Source: Oerskovia jenensis | GTDB lineage: Bacteria; Actinomycetota; Actinomycetes; Actinomycetales; Cellulomonadaceae | Assembly: GCF_016907235.1 (NCBI RefSeq) | Contig: NZ_JAFBBO010000001.1 | Location: forward strand, 682,001-746,000 | DNA: 64,000 nt | Reading direction: 5' to 3' | Shown here: one piece after another, positions 8,397-20,508 of the stretch | How the letters are laid out: each line of letters begins with the position of its first letter | How positions within the stretch are numbered: position 1 is the stretch's first letter | The notes under the pieces: generated by a model | The model's database searches: none | Told to the model about the DNA's origin: nothing | What the model saw: only the letters and a program-made list of their open reading frames with translations | Position numbers and translations under genes: made by a program

Positions 8397-9722
8397 CTAC
8401 TGGAAGCGCGCCTTGATCGCCTCACCGTGCGCGGGCAGGTCCTCGTCGTTCGCGACGGCCACGATGCGGTCGGCCAGCTCCTGGAGCGCATCCGCCGAGT
8501 ACTCGACGACCTGGACCGCACGCAGGAAGCTGTGCACCCCGAGCCCGCTCGAGTAGTGCGCGCACCCGCCGGTCGGCAGGACGTGGTTGGAGCCCGCCAT
8601 GTAGTCGCCCAGCGGGACGGGCGAGTACGGACCGACGAAGATCGCGCCCGCGCTCTGCACGCGCTCGGCGACCGCCGCGGCGTCGGCCGTCTGGATCTCG
8701 AGGTGCTCGGCACCGTAGGAGTCGACGACGTCGAGGCCCTGCTCCAGGTCGTCGACCACGATGATGGCCGACTGCGGCCCGGACAGCGCCTGCGCCACAC
8801 GCGCAGCGTGCTTGGTCTCGGGCACCAGGTCCACCAGGCGGGCGTCGACCGCCGCGGCCAGCTCGACCGACGGCGTCACGAGGACGGCCGCGGCGTCGGG
8901 CGTGTGCTCTCCCTGGCTGATGAGGTCGAGCGCGACGTGCGTCGGGTTCGCCCCGCCGTCCGCGAGGATCGCGATCTCGGTGGGACCGGCCTCGGAGTCG
9001 ATCCCGACGACACCCCGCACGAGCCGCTTGGCGGCCGCGACGTAGATGTTCCCCGGACCCGTGATGACGTCGACGGGCTCGCACAGGTAGTCGCCGTCCT
9101 GCGGCTCGCTGCCCGCGGCCCCGTACGCGAACATGCCGATCGCCTGCGCCCCGCCGACCGCGTAGACCTCCTCGACCCCCAGCAGCGCGCACGCCGCGAG
9201 GATCGTGGGGTGCGGCAGGCCGTCGTTCTCACGCTGCGGCGGGGAGGCCACCGCGAGCTCGCGCACGCCGGCCTCCTGCGCCGCGACCACGCTCATGATG
9301 ACCGACGACGGGTAGACCGCGATGCCGCCGGGCACGTAGAGCCCCACGCGACGCACCGGGATCCAGCGCTGGCGGACCTGCGCCCCGGGGGCCAGGTCGA
9401 CCGAGAACGGCTGGGGACGCTGGGCGGCGTGCACCGTGCGGACGCGCCGGATGGCCTCCTCGAGACCCTCGCGCACGAGCGGGTCGAGCGTCTCGAGCGC
9501 GGCCGACAGTCGCTCGACCGGGACCCGCAGGTGGACCGGGCGCACGCCGTCGAACCGCTCCGAGAGGTCCCGGAGCGCGGAGGCGCCGTGCAGGCGGACG
9601 TCATGCAGGATCGGGGCGACCTTCTCCGCGGCGTCCTCGACGCCGATCTCCGGACGGGGCAGGATCTCCGTGAGCTCACGGGGAGACAGGGAACGACCAC
9701 GCAGGTCGATGCGATTGATCAC
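8397..9722 (-). CDS. hisD: Histidinol dehydrogenase HisD
   Basis: The 441-residue enzyme performs the last two oxidations of histidine synthesis. Family stretches include [33 protein letters not shown] and [12 protein letters not shown] choose GTG at 9722 ([10 protein letters not shown]) because TACGAT lies exactly six bases before it, as for a leaderless start. An ATG 14 codons upstream lacks any ribosome site and would lie upstream of that -10. It stands alone here, about 5.3 kb from hisC. Confidence 0.95.
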   Translation of the reverse strand: MINRIDLRGRSLSPRELTEILPRPEIGVEDAAEKVAPILHDVRLHGASALRDLSERFDGVRPVHLRVPVERLSAALETLDPLVREGLEEAIRRVRTVHAAQRPQPFSVDLAPGAQVRQRWIPVRRVGLYVPGGIAVYPSSVIMSVVAAQEAGVRELAVASPPQRENDGLPHPTILAACALLGVEEVYAVGGAQAIGMFAYGAAGSEPQDGDYLCEPVDVITGPGNIYVAAAKRLVRGVVGIDSEAGPTEIAILADGGANPTHVALDLISQGEHTPDAAAVLVTPSVELAAAVDARLVDLVPETKHAARVAQALSGPQSAIIVVDDLEQGLDVVDSYGAEHLEIQTADAAAVAERVQSAGAIFVGPYSPVPLGDYMAGSNHVLPTGGCAHYSSGLGVHSFLRAVQVVEYSADALQELADRIVAVANDEDLPAHGEAIKARFQ

Positions 9723-9734
9723 CGCTCCATCGTA
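9723..9734 (-). promoter_or_regulatory. Leaderless -10 element of hisD
   Basis: TACGAT (9729-9734) is six bases before the GTG start codon. Confidence 0.45.
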
Positions 9735-9803
9735 GGCCGGGCCGAGAGCCGACCTCCAGGCCATTCAGCAGGTGGGCAGTTCCCCGGGACGTCCCGGACG
9801 CGA

Positions 9804-9815
9804 GAGAATGGGTGC
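9804..9815 (+). promoter_or_regulatory. Leaderless -10 element of the S4 gene
   Basis: GAGAAT (9804-9809) is six bases before ATG 9816. No Shine-Dalgarno sequence is visible. Confidence 0.4.
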
Positions 9816-10043
9816 ATGACCACGACACCCACGGTGGAGATCACCGACGACGTCATCCGCCTCGGCCAGTTCCTCAAGCTCGCGAGCCTCGTCGAGTCCG
9901 GCGCCCACGCCCGCGACCTCATCTCCGAGGGAGAGGTCCAGGTCAACGGCGAGGTCGACACGCGTCGCGGCCGCCAGCTCCGCAAGGGCGACGTCGTGAC
10001 GGTCGACGTCCCGACCGGTCAGATCGGCGCGATCGTCGGCTAG
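9816..10043 (+). CDS. Small S4-domain RNA-binding protein (YaaA/RlbA type)
   Basis: A 75-residue protein that is essentially one S4 domain: IRLGQFLKLASLVESGAHAR, then EGEVQVNGEV and RKGDVVTVDV, the classic S4 RNA-binding pattern. Proteins of this type bind structured RNA such as rRNA; the target here is unknown. It is divergent from hisD and followed by a strong hairpin. Confidence 0.9.
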   Translation: MTTTPTVEITDDVIRLGQFLKLASLVESGAHARDLISEGEVQVNGEVDTRRGRQLRKGDVVTVDVPTGQIGAIVG

Positions 10044-10049
10044 GGCGTC

Positions 10050-10077
10050 CCGCCCGCCTCTGGTGCGAGGCGGGCGG
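10050..10077. terminator. Hairpin terminator after the S4 gene
   Basis: CCGCCCGCCTC (10050-10060) pairs with GAGGCGGGCGG (10067-10077) around a six-base loop. A second small hairpin (GACTCCC-GGC-GGGAGTC, 10080-10096) follows. The rest of the gap to 10255 is GC-rich with no gene. Confidence 0.85.
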
Positions 10078-10255
10078 CAGACTCCCGGCGGGAGTCGGTC
10101 CCAGGTTCTGACGACGGCCGTGATCGACGCTGGTACGGAGGAGGACCTCACGCAGGGCCGAACCCTCGCGGGTGCCGGGAGACCCGCCCTCGCCGGAACC
10201 GGCTCGCCCGGCCCCGAGACGGTTCGGCCGGCGGCGCCGGCCGCCCACGAGGCGC

Positions 10256-10663
10256 TCAGAAGGCCATGTAGCTCGAGCTCATGACCTTGTCCGCGACGAT
10301 CCGCAGGACGACCCGGCGCGGGTTGACGCGCGGCTCCTTGTAGCGCCGCGTGTAGCGGCGCACGGCCTCGGCGACCTCGTCGGGGTCGCGCGAGACCGAG
10401 ATGGTGCCTTCGAGCGTGATCCAGCGTCCGCCCTCGACCTGGCAGACGGCCGCGCGGGGGTGGGCACCGTCGGCCGTGAGGCGCTCGGCGTTGAGCGCCT
10501 TGACCGACGAGTCGTTCGTGGTGATGCGCACGACCCCGGTCTCGGAGTCCCACGTGAAGCCCACGGGCACGACGTGCGGGCTGCCGTCCGCCCGCAGGGT
10601 GGTCAGGGTCGCCAGGTGGCGCTCGGTCACGAAGACGCGTTGCTCGGGGGTCAGGTGGATCAC
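10256..10663 (-). CDS. PPOX-class F420/FMN-dependent oxidoreductase
   Basis: A 135-residue split-barrel protein of the pyridoxamine-5'-phosphate-oxidase-like class (similar to the small actinobacterial Rv1155 group). Typical parts are TLRADGSPHVVPVGF, the beta-barrel stretch GVVRITTNDSSVKALN and GGRWITLEGTISV. The substrate is unknown; F420 or FMN binding is family knowledge. GTG at 10663 has TAGACT seven bases upstream, overlapping the stop codon of the Nudix gene, so it may have its own leaderless promoter as well as read-through from dnaE-Nudix. Confidence 0.85.
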   Translation of the reverse strand: MIHLTPEQRVFVTERHLATLTTLRADGSPHVVPVGFTWDSETGVVRITTNDSSVKALNAERLTADGAHPRAAVCQVEGGRWITLEGTISVSRDPDEVAEAVRRYTRRYKEPRVNPRRVVLRIVADKVMSSSYMAF

Positions 10664-10676
10664 GCCCGCGAGTCTA
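10664..10676 (-). promoter_or_regulatory. Possible leaderless -10 element of the PPOX gene
   Basis: TAGACT (10671-10676) lies seven bases before GTG 10663. Its TAG is the stop codon of the upstream Nudix gene. Confidence 0.35.
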
Positions 10677-11200
10677 CGTCCCGCCCGGGTCCGAGAAGCC
10701 GAACGTCATGACCGGCGGCACGGTGCCGGCGGCGAGCGCCCCGAGCACCGCGGCCTCGTGCGGCACGACGGGTGCGGGCAGCGCGGACAGCGCGAACCAC
10801 CGCAGGTCGGCGGCCTTCTCCCGCTCCGCGATCACCGGGTCACCCGTCCATGTGCGGCACGCGAAGAAGAAGTCGACCCGCTGCTCGATCGGTCCCCCGT
10901 CCGGGCGTGTGCGGTGCATCACCGTGAGTGCCTCGAGATCCGTCGTCCCGACGTCGATGCCGAGCTCCTCGCGTGCCTCTCGCCGCGCGGCGTCCAGCAC
11001 GCTCTCGCCCTCCTCGACGTGCCCCGCCGCGGCAGCGGCCCAGTGACCGTCCATGTACCCGGTGTTCTGCCGGAGCTGGAGCAGGACCTGGTCGTCGCGG
11101 CGCAGCAGCACGTACGCGGCCGGGATCACCTGGAACCGTCCCGGAGAGCCGTCGGACACCGGGACGTACCCGCCACCGGCCCCTCGACCCGAGTCCCCGG

Positions 11201-11204
<4 letters not shown>
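10674..11204 (-). CDS. Nudix hydrolase
   Basis: A 176-residue protein with the Nudix box GHVEEGESVLDAARREAREELG (GX5EX7REUXEEXGU pattern). The GTG start overlaps the dnaE stop as GTGA, so the two are translated together. A nucleotide-pool or sanitising role next to the replicative polymerase is attractive but the substrate cannot be told from sequence. A later GTG (VPVSDGSPG) is a possible shorter start. Confidence 0.88.
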
Positions 11205-14758
<3,554 letters not shown>

Positions 14759-14787
14759 GCGACGAGTCTAGATCGAGCCACCGACGC
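14759..14787 (-). promoter_or_regulatory. PafBC-type (RecA-independent) promoter of dnaE, leaderless
   Basis: Read on the minus strand: CGTCGGTG (14786-14779), eight bases, TAGACT (14770-14765), six bases, ATG. This fits the mycobacterial RecA-NDp/PafBC consensus tTGTCRgtg-N8-TAnnnT with one mismatch. dinG has the same layout. Confidence 0.7.
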
Positions 14788-15012
14788 CTCTCGGCGTGTC
14801 GCCTCCGGGCACGGGCGTGTGCCTCGTCTCATGCCGTCGGGACGCAGGCTCCGTCCCCGCCCGACGGCGCCACGCCCCCTCGCGGCCCCTCGAAGCCTCT
14901 CGCGCTCGCTCGTCCCGCACGGCCCGTACGGCCCGTACGGCCTGTCGCGCACGCCAAGGGCGAACCGGCGGCGCCGTCGGCCCGCAGCGCGGTGGAGGGC
15001 GTCCTCCTGCGG

Positions 15013-15480
15013 TCAGTCCTGAGCCGTGAGCGTCTTGGCGGCGTCCCGGTGATCGATCCCGGCGTCGAGGTACACGGGACCGTACGCCTGGTACCCGAGA
15101 CGCTCGTAGAAGCCGACCGCCTGGGTCTGCGCGCTGAGCTCGATCCGGACGCTGCCGTCCGACGCGTGCTCAGCGAGCGCGATCTCCTCGAGCGCTCGCA
15201 TGACCGCGGCTCCCGCGCCCGTCCCGCGGGCGGTGCGTGCGACCGCGACCCGTCCGACGTGCACGTCGCCCGGGTGGGCCGGGTCGGTCAGCAGACGCCC
15301 CGTCCCGACGACCCGACCCGCGCCGTCGCGCGCGAGGACGTGCGTCGTGGTCGGTGCGAAGTCGGCGTCGTCGATCTCCTCGGCCAGCGGCACGCGCTGC
15401 TCGTCGACGAAGACCGTCAGCCGCAGGCCGTGCGCCTCGGCGAGCTGCTCGGGCGTGCGGACCCGTTCCGTCGTCAGCAT
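15013..15480 (-). CDS. GNAT-family N-acetyltransferase
   Basis: A 155-residue acetyltransferase with the acetyl-CoA pyrophosphate-binding motif VGRVAVARTARGTGAG (~75-90) and the C-terminal FYERLGYQAYGPVYLDAG strand-helix of the ElaA/YjcF group. The substrate is unknown. ATG at 15480 follows a purine-rich GGAAGGA. It lies 46 bases after rluD on the same strand. The 254-base gap to dnaE holds only GC-rich DNA with a short tandem palindrome. Confidence 0.85.
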   Translation of the reverse strand: MLTTERVRTPEQLAEAHGLRLTVFVDEQRVPLAEEIDDADFAPTTTHVLARDGAGRVVGTGRLLTDPAHPGDVHVGRVAVARTARGTGAGAAVMRALEEIALAEHASDGSVRIELSAQTQAVGFYERLGYQAYGPVYLDAGIDHRDAAKTLTAQD

Positions 15481-15526
15481 CCGGCGTCCTTCCGTCGACG
15501 GGCCCCTGCGGACCCTCGACCGGTGC

Positions 15527-16465
15527 TCAGGAGTACGCCCCGCGCACGACCTCGAGCGCGCGCGCCAGGTCGTCGGGGTACTCGCTCGTGACCTGGGTCC
15601 ACTGCCCCGTCGCGGGGTGCTCGAACCCGAGCTGCACGGCGTGCAGCCACTGTCTCGTCAGTCCGACCTTCTTGGCCAGCACGGGGTCCGCACCGTACGT
15701 CAGGTCGCCGACGCACGGGTGCCGCAGCGCGGAGAAGTGCACCCGGATCTGGTGCGTCCGCCCGGTCTCGAGGTGCACCTCGACGAGCGAGGCCGCGGGC
15801 AGCATCTCGAGGACCTCGTAGTGCGTCACCGAGGGCTTGCCCTCGGCCGTGACGGCGAACTTGTAGTCGGCCGACGGGTGACGTCCGATGGGCGCGTCGA
15901 TCGTGCCCGTCGTCGGCTCGGGGTGCCCCTGGACGAGCGCGTGGTAGACCTTCTCGACCGTGCGCTCCTTGAAGGCGCGCTTGAGCACCGAGTACGCGAG
16001 CTCGCTCTTGGCCACCACCATGAGTCCCGACGTCCCGACGTCGAGCCGGTGCACGATCCCCTGGCGCTCCGCGGCCCCCGAGGTCGAGATCCGGTACCCC
16101 GCGGCGATCAACGCGCCCACGACCGTCGGACCGGTCCAGCCCGGCGAGGGGTGCGCCGCGACACCGACCGGCTTGTCGATGACCACGACGTCGTCGTCGT
16201 CGTAGACGATCTTCATGCCCGGCACGGGCTCCGCGACGATCTGCGGCTCCCGGGCCTCGGGCTCGTCGGGGATCTCGACCTCGAGCCAGGCACCGGCGAC
16301 CAACCGGTCGGACTTGCCGACCTCGCGACCGTCGACCCGCACGCCGCCGAGCGCCGCGACCTCGGCCGCACGCGTGCGTGACAGGCCGAGCAGGCGCGCC
16401 AGTGCCGCGTCGACCCGTTCGCCGGCCAGCCCGTCGGGGACCGGGAGCGCGCGCACCTGGCCCAT
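15527..16465 (-). CDS. rluD: 23S rRNA pseudouridine synthase, RluD family
   Basis: A 312-residue enzyme: an N-terminal S4 domain ([15 protein letters not shown] to [15 protein letters not shown]) and the RluA/RluD catalytic domain with [16 protein letters not shown] (catalytic Asp142) and GRTHQIRVH. In this position after lspA it is the usual actinobacterial RluD homologue; exact target uridines cannot be read. The ATG shares its first base with the lspA stop (TGATG), so the pair is coupled. Confidence 0.94.
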   Translation of the reverse strand: MGQVRALPVPDGLAGERVDAALARLLGLSRTRAAEVAALGGVRVDGREVGKSDRLVAGAWLEVEIPDEPEAREPQIVAEPVPGMKIVYDDDDVVVIDKPVGVAAHPSPGWTGPTVVGALIAAGYRISTSGAAERQGIVHRLDVGTSGLMVVAKSELAYSVLKRAFKERTVEKVYHALVQGHPEPTTGTIDAPIGRHPSADYKFAVTAEGKPSVTHYEVLEMLPAASLVEVHLETGRTHQIRVHFSALRHPCVGDLTYGADPVLAKKVGLTRQWLHAVQLGFEHPATGQWTQVTSEYPDDLARALEVVRGAYS

Positions 16466-17241
16466 CAGGACTCCGTCCCGGCCGTCGGGCCGGACGTGGA
16501 CGTCGTGCCCGGAGCGCCCGAACCCTGGGGTCCGGCGCTCGGGGAGGTCGTGGTGGGAGCACCCGGCCCGGGAGCGTCGGTGGTCCGCTCGGGGACGCCG
16601 CTCCCCTCCTCGTCGACGTCGCCCTTCGCGTGCGCCTGCTCCTGCTCGACATGGCGCTGCCCGTCGATGCCGATGCCCTGGACCGAGAGGATCGCGATCA
16701 TCACCGCGGCCGCCACGACCGCGATGTCCGCGACGTTCCCGATGAACAGGTCGCCGTACCCGATGAAGTCGACCACGTGCCCCTGGGCGAAGCCGGGCTC
16801 ACGGAAGATCCGGTCGATGAGGTTGCCCAGCGCCCCTCCGAGCAGCAGCCCGAGGGCGACCGCCCAGCCGCGCGAGCCGATCTTGCGCATGCTGCGCAGG
16901 ATGAACACGATCACGACCGTGACGACGATCGTCAGGATCCAGGTGTAGCCCGAGCCGATCCCCAGCGCCGCCCCCTCGTTGCGGATGAACGTCAGGTGGA
17001 GCCACTCGCCGAGGAGCTCGATGGTCTCGCGGCCCTCGAGCTCCGCGACGGCCCAGATCTTGGTGACCTGGTCGACCAGGACGACGAGGGCCGCGAGCAC
17101 CACGACCCACAGGACGAGACGCCGAGGGGCGACGGTCGTGCGCGGCGCGAGGTCGGCGGCCGGGGTCGCGCCGACGGTCTCGGCGCTGCCCTCGGACGGG
17201 TCGGCGGGCACGGGCTGCTGGGGTGAGGGAGTCGATGGCAT
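16465..17241 (-). CDS. lspA: Prolipoprotein signal peptidase LspA with long C-terminal tail
   Basis: The 258-residue membrane aspartyl peptidase removes signal peptides from lipid-modified prolipoproteins. Four transmembrane helices, [14 protein letters not shown], and the catalytic aspartates in GHVVDFI (Asp158) and GNVADIAVV (Asp172) are all present. Unlike typical ~160-residue LspA it has a ~40-residue N-terminal extension and a ~68-residue Gly/Pro/Ser/Thr-rich tail (191-258). I choose ATG 17241 because TTGACC and CAGACT look like a promoter spanning the alternative ATG at 17259; neither start has a clear ribosome site. Confidence 0.93.
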   Translation of the reverse strand: MPSTPSPQQPVPADPSEGSAETVGATPAADLAPRTTVAPRRLVLWVVVLAALVVLVDQVTKIWAVAELEGRETIELLGEWLHLTFIRNEGAALGIGSGYTWILTIVVTVVIVFILRSMRKIGSRGWAVALGLLLGGALGNLIDRIFREPGFAQGHVVDFIGYGDLFIGNVADIAVVAAAVMIAILSVQGIGIDGQRHVEQEQAHAKGDVDEEGSGVPERTTDAPGPGAPTTTSPSAGPQGSGAPGTTSTSGPTAGTES

Positions 17242-17291
17242 CGGCGGCAAGTCTGCCATGCCCGGTCCCGGGTCAACGATCCGGGACGACG

Positions 17292-17321
17292 ACGGCCGCC
17301 GTCCCGGGGGACGGCGGCCGT
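17292..17321 (-). terminator. Hairpin in the lspA upstream region, after the TraR-like gene
   Basis: ACGGCCGCCGTCCC (17292-17305) pairs with GGGACGGCGGCCGT (17308-17321). It stands about 25 bases after the stop of the TraR/DksA-like gene. Confidence 0.8.
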
Positions 17322-17345
17322 GGTCCGTACGGCGCAGGGGTCGCG

Positions 17346-17807
17346 TCAGCGACGTTCCTCGCGCTGCTTGGCCTCGACGGACAGGTTCGCCCGCGGGTAG
17401 GCCTGCAGGCGTGCCTTGCCGATCGGCAGCCCCGTGGCCTCGCACGTCGCGTAGGTCCCGGCCGCGATGCGGTCGATCGCGTGCTTGGTCTGTTCGAGCA
17501 GGTCCCTCATGTTGTTGACGAGGGTGAGCTCCTGCTCACGTTCGAGCGCGCTCGACCCGGAGTCCGCCTGGTCGTCGCCCGCGCCGTCCCCCGAGTTGCG
17601 CAGGAGCTCCGAGAGCTCCTGGTCGGCCTCGGTCAGCTCTCGTTCGAGGCGCTCGCGCTCCTCCAGCAGAGTCGCTGCCTGCTCCTCCGCCTCCTTCACC
17701 GTCCACGGCTCCTCGCCGTCACGCACTGGGAAGGACTTGACGTCGCGAGCTAGGTTCGGGAACTGCTGTCGTACGACCGCGCGCGTCGCGGTGCTGAGCT
17801 TGGTCAT
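17346..17807 (-). CDS. TraR/DksA-family protein with degenerate zinc finger
   Basis: A 153-residue protein. A long charged coiled coil (~35-115) leads to a DksA/TraR-type C-terminus (YATCEATGLPIGKARLQAYP). DksA-like proteins enter the RNA polymerase secondary channel. Here only Cys122 of the four zinc cysteines remains: the others are Thr125, Ser143 and Ala146. ATG at 17807 follows GGAGGGG, preferred over the longer upstream reading. It sits between lspA and divIVA with hairpins on both sides, so it is probably its own unit. Confidence 0.88.
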   Translation of the reverse strand: MTKLSTATRAVVRQQFPNLARDVKSFPVRDGEEPWTVKEAEEQAATLLEERERLERELTEADQELSELLRNSGDGAGDDQADSGSSALEREQELTLVNNMRDLLEQTKHAIDRIAAGTYATCEATGLPIGKARLQAYPRANLSVEAKQREERR

Positions 17808-17863
17808 GTCGCCCCTCCGGTTCGAGTTGCGGTGAGAGTAGACGCCGCCTGCCGGTACGCACA

Positions 17864-17896
17864 ACGCACCACGCCGGATGGACCGGCGTGGTGCGT
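17864..17896 (-). terminator. Hairpin terminator after divIVA
   Basis: ACGCACCACGCCGG (17864-17877) pairs perfectly with CCGGCGTGGTGCGT (17883-17896), five-base loop. Confidence 0.88.
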
Positions 17897-17969
17897 CGTC
17901 ACGGACCGACCGACGGCGAACCCTGTGGTCCGCACGCCTGGTGTGATCGTCTGCCAGGTGGCAGGTGGA

Positions 17970-18626
17970 CTAGATGCCCGCGCTGAGGTCGCTCGAGCGA
18001 CCCGCGCCGGAACCGCTGCGCGGCGGGAGTGCGCTGCCGCGGTTGTCGAGGTCGCCCATGAGGTTCTGCAGGTAGCTCTTGAGACGCGTGCGGTAGTCCC
18101 GCTCGAAGAGACGGAGCTCGTCGATCTTGCGCTCCAGGAGCGAGCGCTCCTGCTCGAGCTGCGAGAGCGTGCGGTGCGAGGTCTCCTCGGCCTCCTGCAC
18201 GATCCGGGTCCCCTCCTCCTTCGCTTCCGCGATGAGGCGGTCACCCTCCTGCTGGCCCGAGCGCACGTAGTCGTCGTGCAGCTTCTGGGCGAGCTGGAGC
18301 ATGCCCGTGGCCGACTCCGGCTCGGCGGTCGACTTGCCCAGGACAGGGGCCGAGCTCGCGACGACGGGGGCGGGCTCCGGAGAGGACACCGCCTCGACCA
18401 CGGCCGGCTTGGACGGCGCCGAGGCGTCGGCCCGGCTGAGCTCGGCGACGCGTCGCTCCGCTGCGGCCAGCTTGGTCTTGAGGTCGTCGTTCTCCTCCTG
18501 CACGGAGTTGAGCGTCCTCACCACCTCGTCCAGGAAGTCATCGACCTCTTCGACGTCGTATCCCTCGCGGAACTTCGTCGCGGAGAACTTCTTGTTCAGG
18601 ATGTCCTCTGCTGTCAGCAGTGCCAT
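17970..18626 (-). CDS. divIVA: Polar growth and division protein DivIVA (Wag31)
   Basis: A 218-residue coiled-coil protein that marks negatively curved membrane and directs cell-wall growth in actinobacteria. The N-terminal DivIVA lipid-binding motif is present (LTAEDILNKKFSATKFREGY then DVEEVDDFLDEV), followed by a coiled coil, a Pro/Ala/Ser linker (~65-105) and a second long coiled coil (~108-190). ATG at 18626 follows GAGG. A perfect 18-base palindrome lies 35 bases upstream and a terminator follows. Confidence 0.95.
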   Translation of the reverse strand: MALLTAEDILNKKFSATKFREGYDVEEVDDFLDEVVRTLNSVQEENDDLKTKLAAAERRVAELSRADASAPSKPAVVEAVSSPEPAPVVASSAPVLGKSTAEPESATGMLQLAQKLHDDYVRSGQQEGDRLIAEAKEEGTRIVQEAEETSHRTLSQLEQERSLLERKIDELRLFERDYRTRLKSYLQNLMGDLDNRGSALPPRSGSGAGRSSDLSAGI

Positions 18627-18660
18627 CGTCTCACCTCAATGCGTTTGCGCCGTCAGTCCG

Positions 18661-18678
18661 GGCGATCTCGAGATCGCC
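18661..18678. promoter_or_regulatory. Perfect 18-base palindrome upstream of divIVA
   Basis: GGCGATCTCGAGATCGCC is its own reverse complement and begins 34 bases before the divIVA ATG. A half copy (AGATCGCC) recurs at 18751-18758 in the same gap. It could be an operator for divIVA or a hairpin after yggT; no matching regulator is known to me. Confidence 0.5.
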
Positions 18679-18779
18679 ACAGTCCAAAGTAGCGGAGATT
18701 GTCAGCGGAGGCGGCCTCCGACCGGAGACCCACCAGGGTCGTCGGGCGCGAGATCGCCGTGATGTCAGATTTCTACGTG

Positions 18780-19064
18780 TTACACGCCCCTCAGGATCTG
18801 TGCCGCGAACGACACTGCGAGGAAGAGCACGATGAAACCGAGGTCGATGCGCACCTGACCGATGGTCAGGGGCGGGATGACCTTGCGCAGCGCTCGCAGC
18901 GGCGGGTCGGTCAGGGTGTAGATGGCCTCGGCCAGCACGAGCATGACGCCACGCGGACGCCAGTCGCGCGCGAAGACCTGCACCCAGTCGAACACCACCC
19001 GTCCGATGAGCACCACGAGGTAGAGGCCGAGGACGAATGCCAGCAGATCGAAGACGAAATTCAC
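18780..19064 (-). CDS. yggT: YggT-family membrane protein
   Basis: A 94-residue protein with two hydrophobic segments at its ends (LLAFVLGLYLVVLIGRVVFDW and the C-terminal FIVLFLAVSFAAQIL) around the conserved amphipathic middle (LTDPPLRALRKVIPPL) of the YggT/YlmG/SepG family. It lies between sepF and divIVA as in other Gram-positives and probably supports septum or nucleoid organisation. GTG start; 26 bases after sepF. Confidence 0.93.
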   Translation of the reverse strand: MNFVFDLLAFVLGLYLVVLIGRVVFDWVQVFARDWRPRGVMLVLAEAIYTLTDPPLRALRKVIPPLTIGQVRIDLGFIVLFLAVSFAAQILRGV

Positions 19065-19090
19065 GAGGTCAACTGTGCCAGAGTCCGCGG

Positions 19091-19576
19091 TCAGCTCTGG
19101 TTGAAGAAGCCGGCCCGGTTCACCGGAGGCTCGGGAGCCTGCTCCTCACCGGTGATCTCCACGTGCTCGGGCGAGAGCAGGAAGACCTTGTTGGTCACGC
19201 GCTCGATGGCCCCGTGCAGCCCGAAGATGAGACCCGCGGAGAAGTCGACGAGCCGCTTGGCGTCCGCGTCGTCCATGTCGGAGAGGTTCATGATGACCGG
19301 CGTGCCGCCTCGGAACGCTTCCCCGATGACGCGGGCGTCGTTGTAGGAGCGCGGGTGCACGGTCGTGATCCTGCGGAGCTCTGCTGCTGACATGCTCGTC
19401 TGGGGTACCTCTCGTGGGGCGACCGTCCGGTGCAGGGGGGTCACCTGAGCCTGGTAGTCGGTCGGCACGTCGGCCCCCAAGTCGTCGTACTCGTCGATGA
19501 ACTCTTCCTGGTCGCCCTCGCCTCGATCATCAGCGAGGCCCAGGTAAAGCATGGTCTTGCGAAGTGCTCCGGCCAT
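19091..19576 (-). CDS. sepF: Cell division protein SepF
   Basis: A 161-residue FtsZ-anchoring protein. The N-terminal amphipathic helix ([14 protein letters not shown]) is the membrane-targeting sequence. An acidic linker follows, then the SepF core with [36 protein letters not shown] and [11 protein letters not shown]. No ftsA is present in the cluster, so SepF is the likely FtsZ membrane tether. A purine-rich site (GGAGAG) precedes the ATG. Confidence 0.96.
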   Translation of the reverse strand: MAGALRKTMLYLGLADDRGEGDQEEFIDEYDDLGADVPTDYQAQVTPLHRTVAPREVPQTSMSAAELRRITTVHPRSYNDARVIGEAFRGGTPVIMNLSDMDDADAKRLVDFSAGLIFGLHGAIERVTNKVFLLSPEHVEITGEEQAPEPPVNRAGFFNQS

Positions 19577-19701
19577 CGCCCTCTCTCCGTCCTCATGTCG
19601 ACTGCTGGTTCCGTGCTTTGCACGCTAGCCCAGCCCTGGACGGGCGCCGGATGCGACACGCCCAGGAGGCGACAACGGGTACGGGGGTGAGAAACGGCAC
19701 G

Positions 19702-20505
19702 CTACGGTCTCGCACCGGCCCGCTCCAGGGCGACGACCCCTGCGAACCGGCCCGTGGTGCGGCCGTCGCGCGACGCGAGACGGTGGGAGTAGAACCGCTC
19801 GTCCTCGAGGGTGCAGACGTCGGTCGTGGTGATCTCCTGCACCCCGGCGGCGCGCAGCTCGGCGACGACTCCCGCCGGCAGGTCGAGCGCGGGCGTGCCC
19901 CAGCTCGTGGTCGACCGCGTGCCGGGACGCACCGCGGCGACCTCCTCGCGCATCCGCGCGGGGACCTCGTAGCAGCGCCCGCACGCCGACGGCCCGACGA
20001 CGGCGCGCACCCGGTCCGCTCGCGCCCCCTGGGCGAGCAGCGCCCCGAGCGCGGCACCCACGACCCCTGCGAGCAGACCTGCCCGACCCGCGTGGACGAC
20101 GCCGACGACCCGAGCACCCGGGTCCGCGAGCAGGACCGGGACGCAGTCCGCGACCAGGACGCCGAGCCCGAGGCCTGCCTGGGCCGTCACGAGGGCGTCG
20201 TGCTCGCCGCAGGTCGCGGCTCCCTCGCCGTGCTCGAGGCGTGCGGCCCGATCGTCCCGCGAGAGCACGCGGACCCCGGCACCGTGGACCTGCGTGCCGA
20301 ACACGAGGGGCGCAGCGAGCCACCGACCGACCGACTCCCGGTGAGCGAGGACGCGCCCGGCGTCGTCACCGACCCCCAGGCCGAGGTTGAGACCCGACCA
20401 GGGCGCGGGCGAGGTTCCCCCCGTGCGGCCCGTGAACGCAGCACGCACCCCCGGCCCGAGGTCGACCTCGAGAACCGGGGGTGCGGGGAGTGCAGGATCG
20501 AGCAC
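19702..20505 (-). CDS. pgeF: Peptidoglycan editing factor PgeF (multicopper/laccase-fold YlmD family)
   Basis: A 267-residue Cu-oxidase_4 (YfiH/YlmD) protein. The metal-site motifs GTQVHG, VADCVPVLLAD, GVVHAGRAGL and DVCTLEDERFYSHR are intact. Family members correct peptidoglycan precursors carrying L-Ser and have been reported as purine nucleoside enzymes or laccases. GTG begins three bases after the ftsZ stop, so it is co-translated with ftsZ. Confidence 0.92.
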   Translation of the reverse strand: MLDPALPAPPVLEVDLGPGVRAAFTGRTGGTSPAPWSGLNLGLGVGDDAGRVLAHRESVGRWLAAPLVFGTQVHGAGVRVLSRDDRAARLEHGEGAATCGEHDALVTAQAGLGLGVLVADCVPVLLADPGARVVGVVHAGRAGLLAGVVGAALGALLAQGARADRVRAVVGPSACGRCYEVPARMREEVAAVRPGTRSTTSWGTPALDLPAGVVAELRAAGVQEITTTDVCTLEDERFYSHRLASRDGRTTGRFAGVVALERAGARP

Positions 20506-20508
20506 GTG

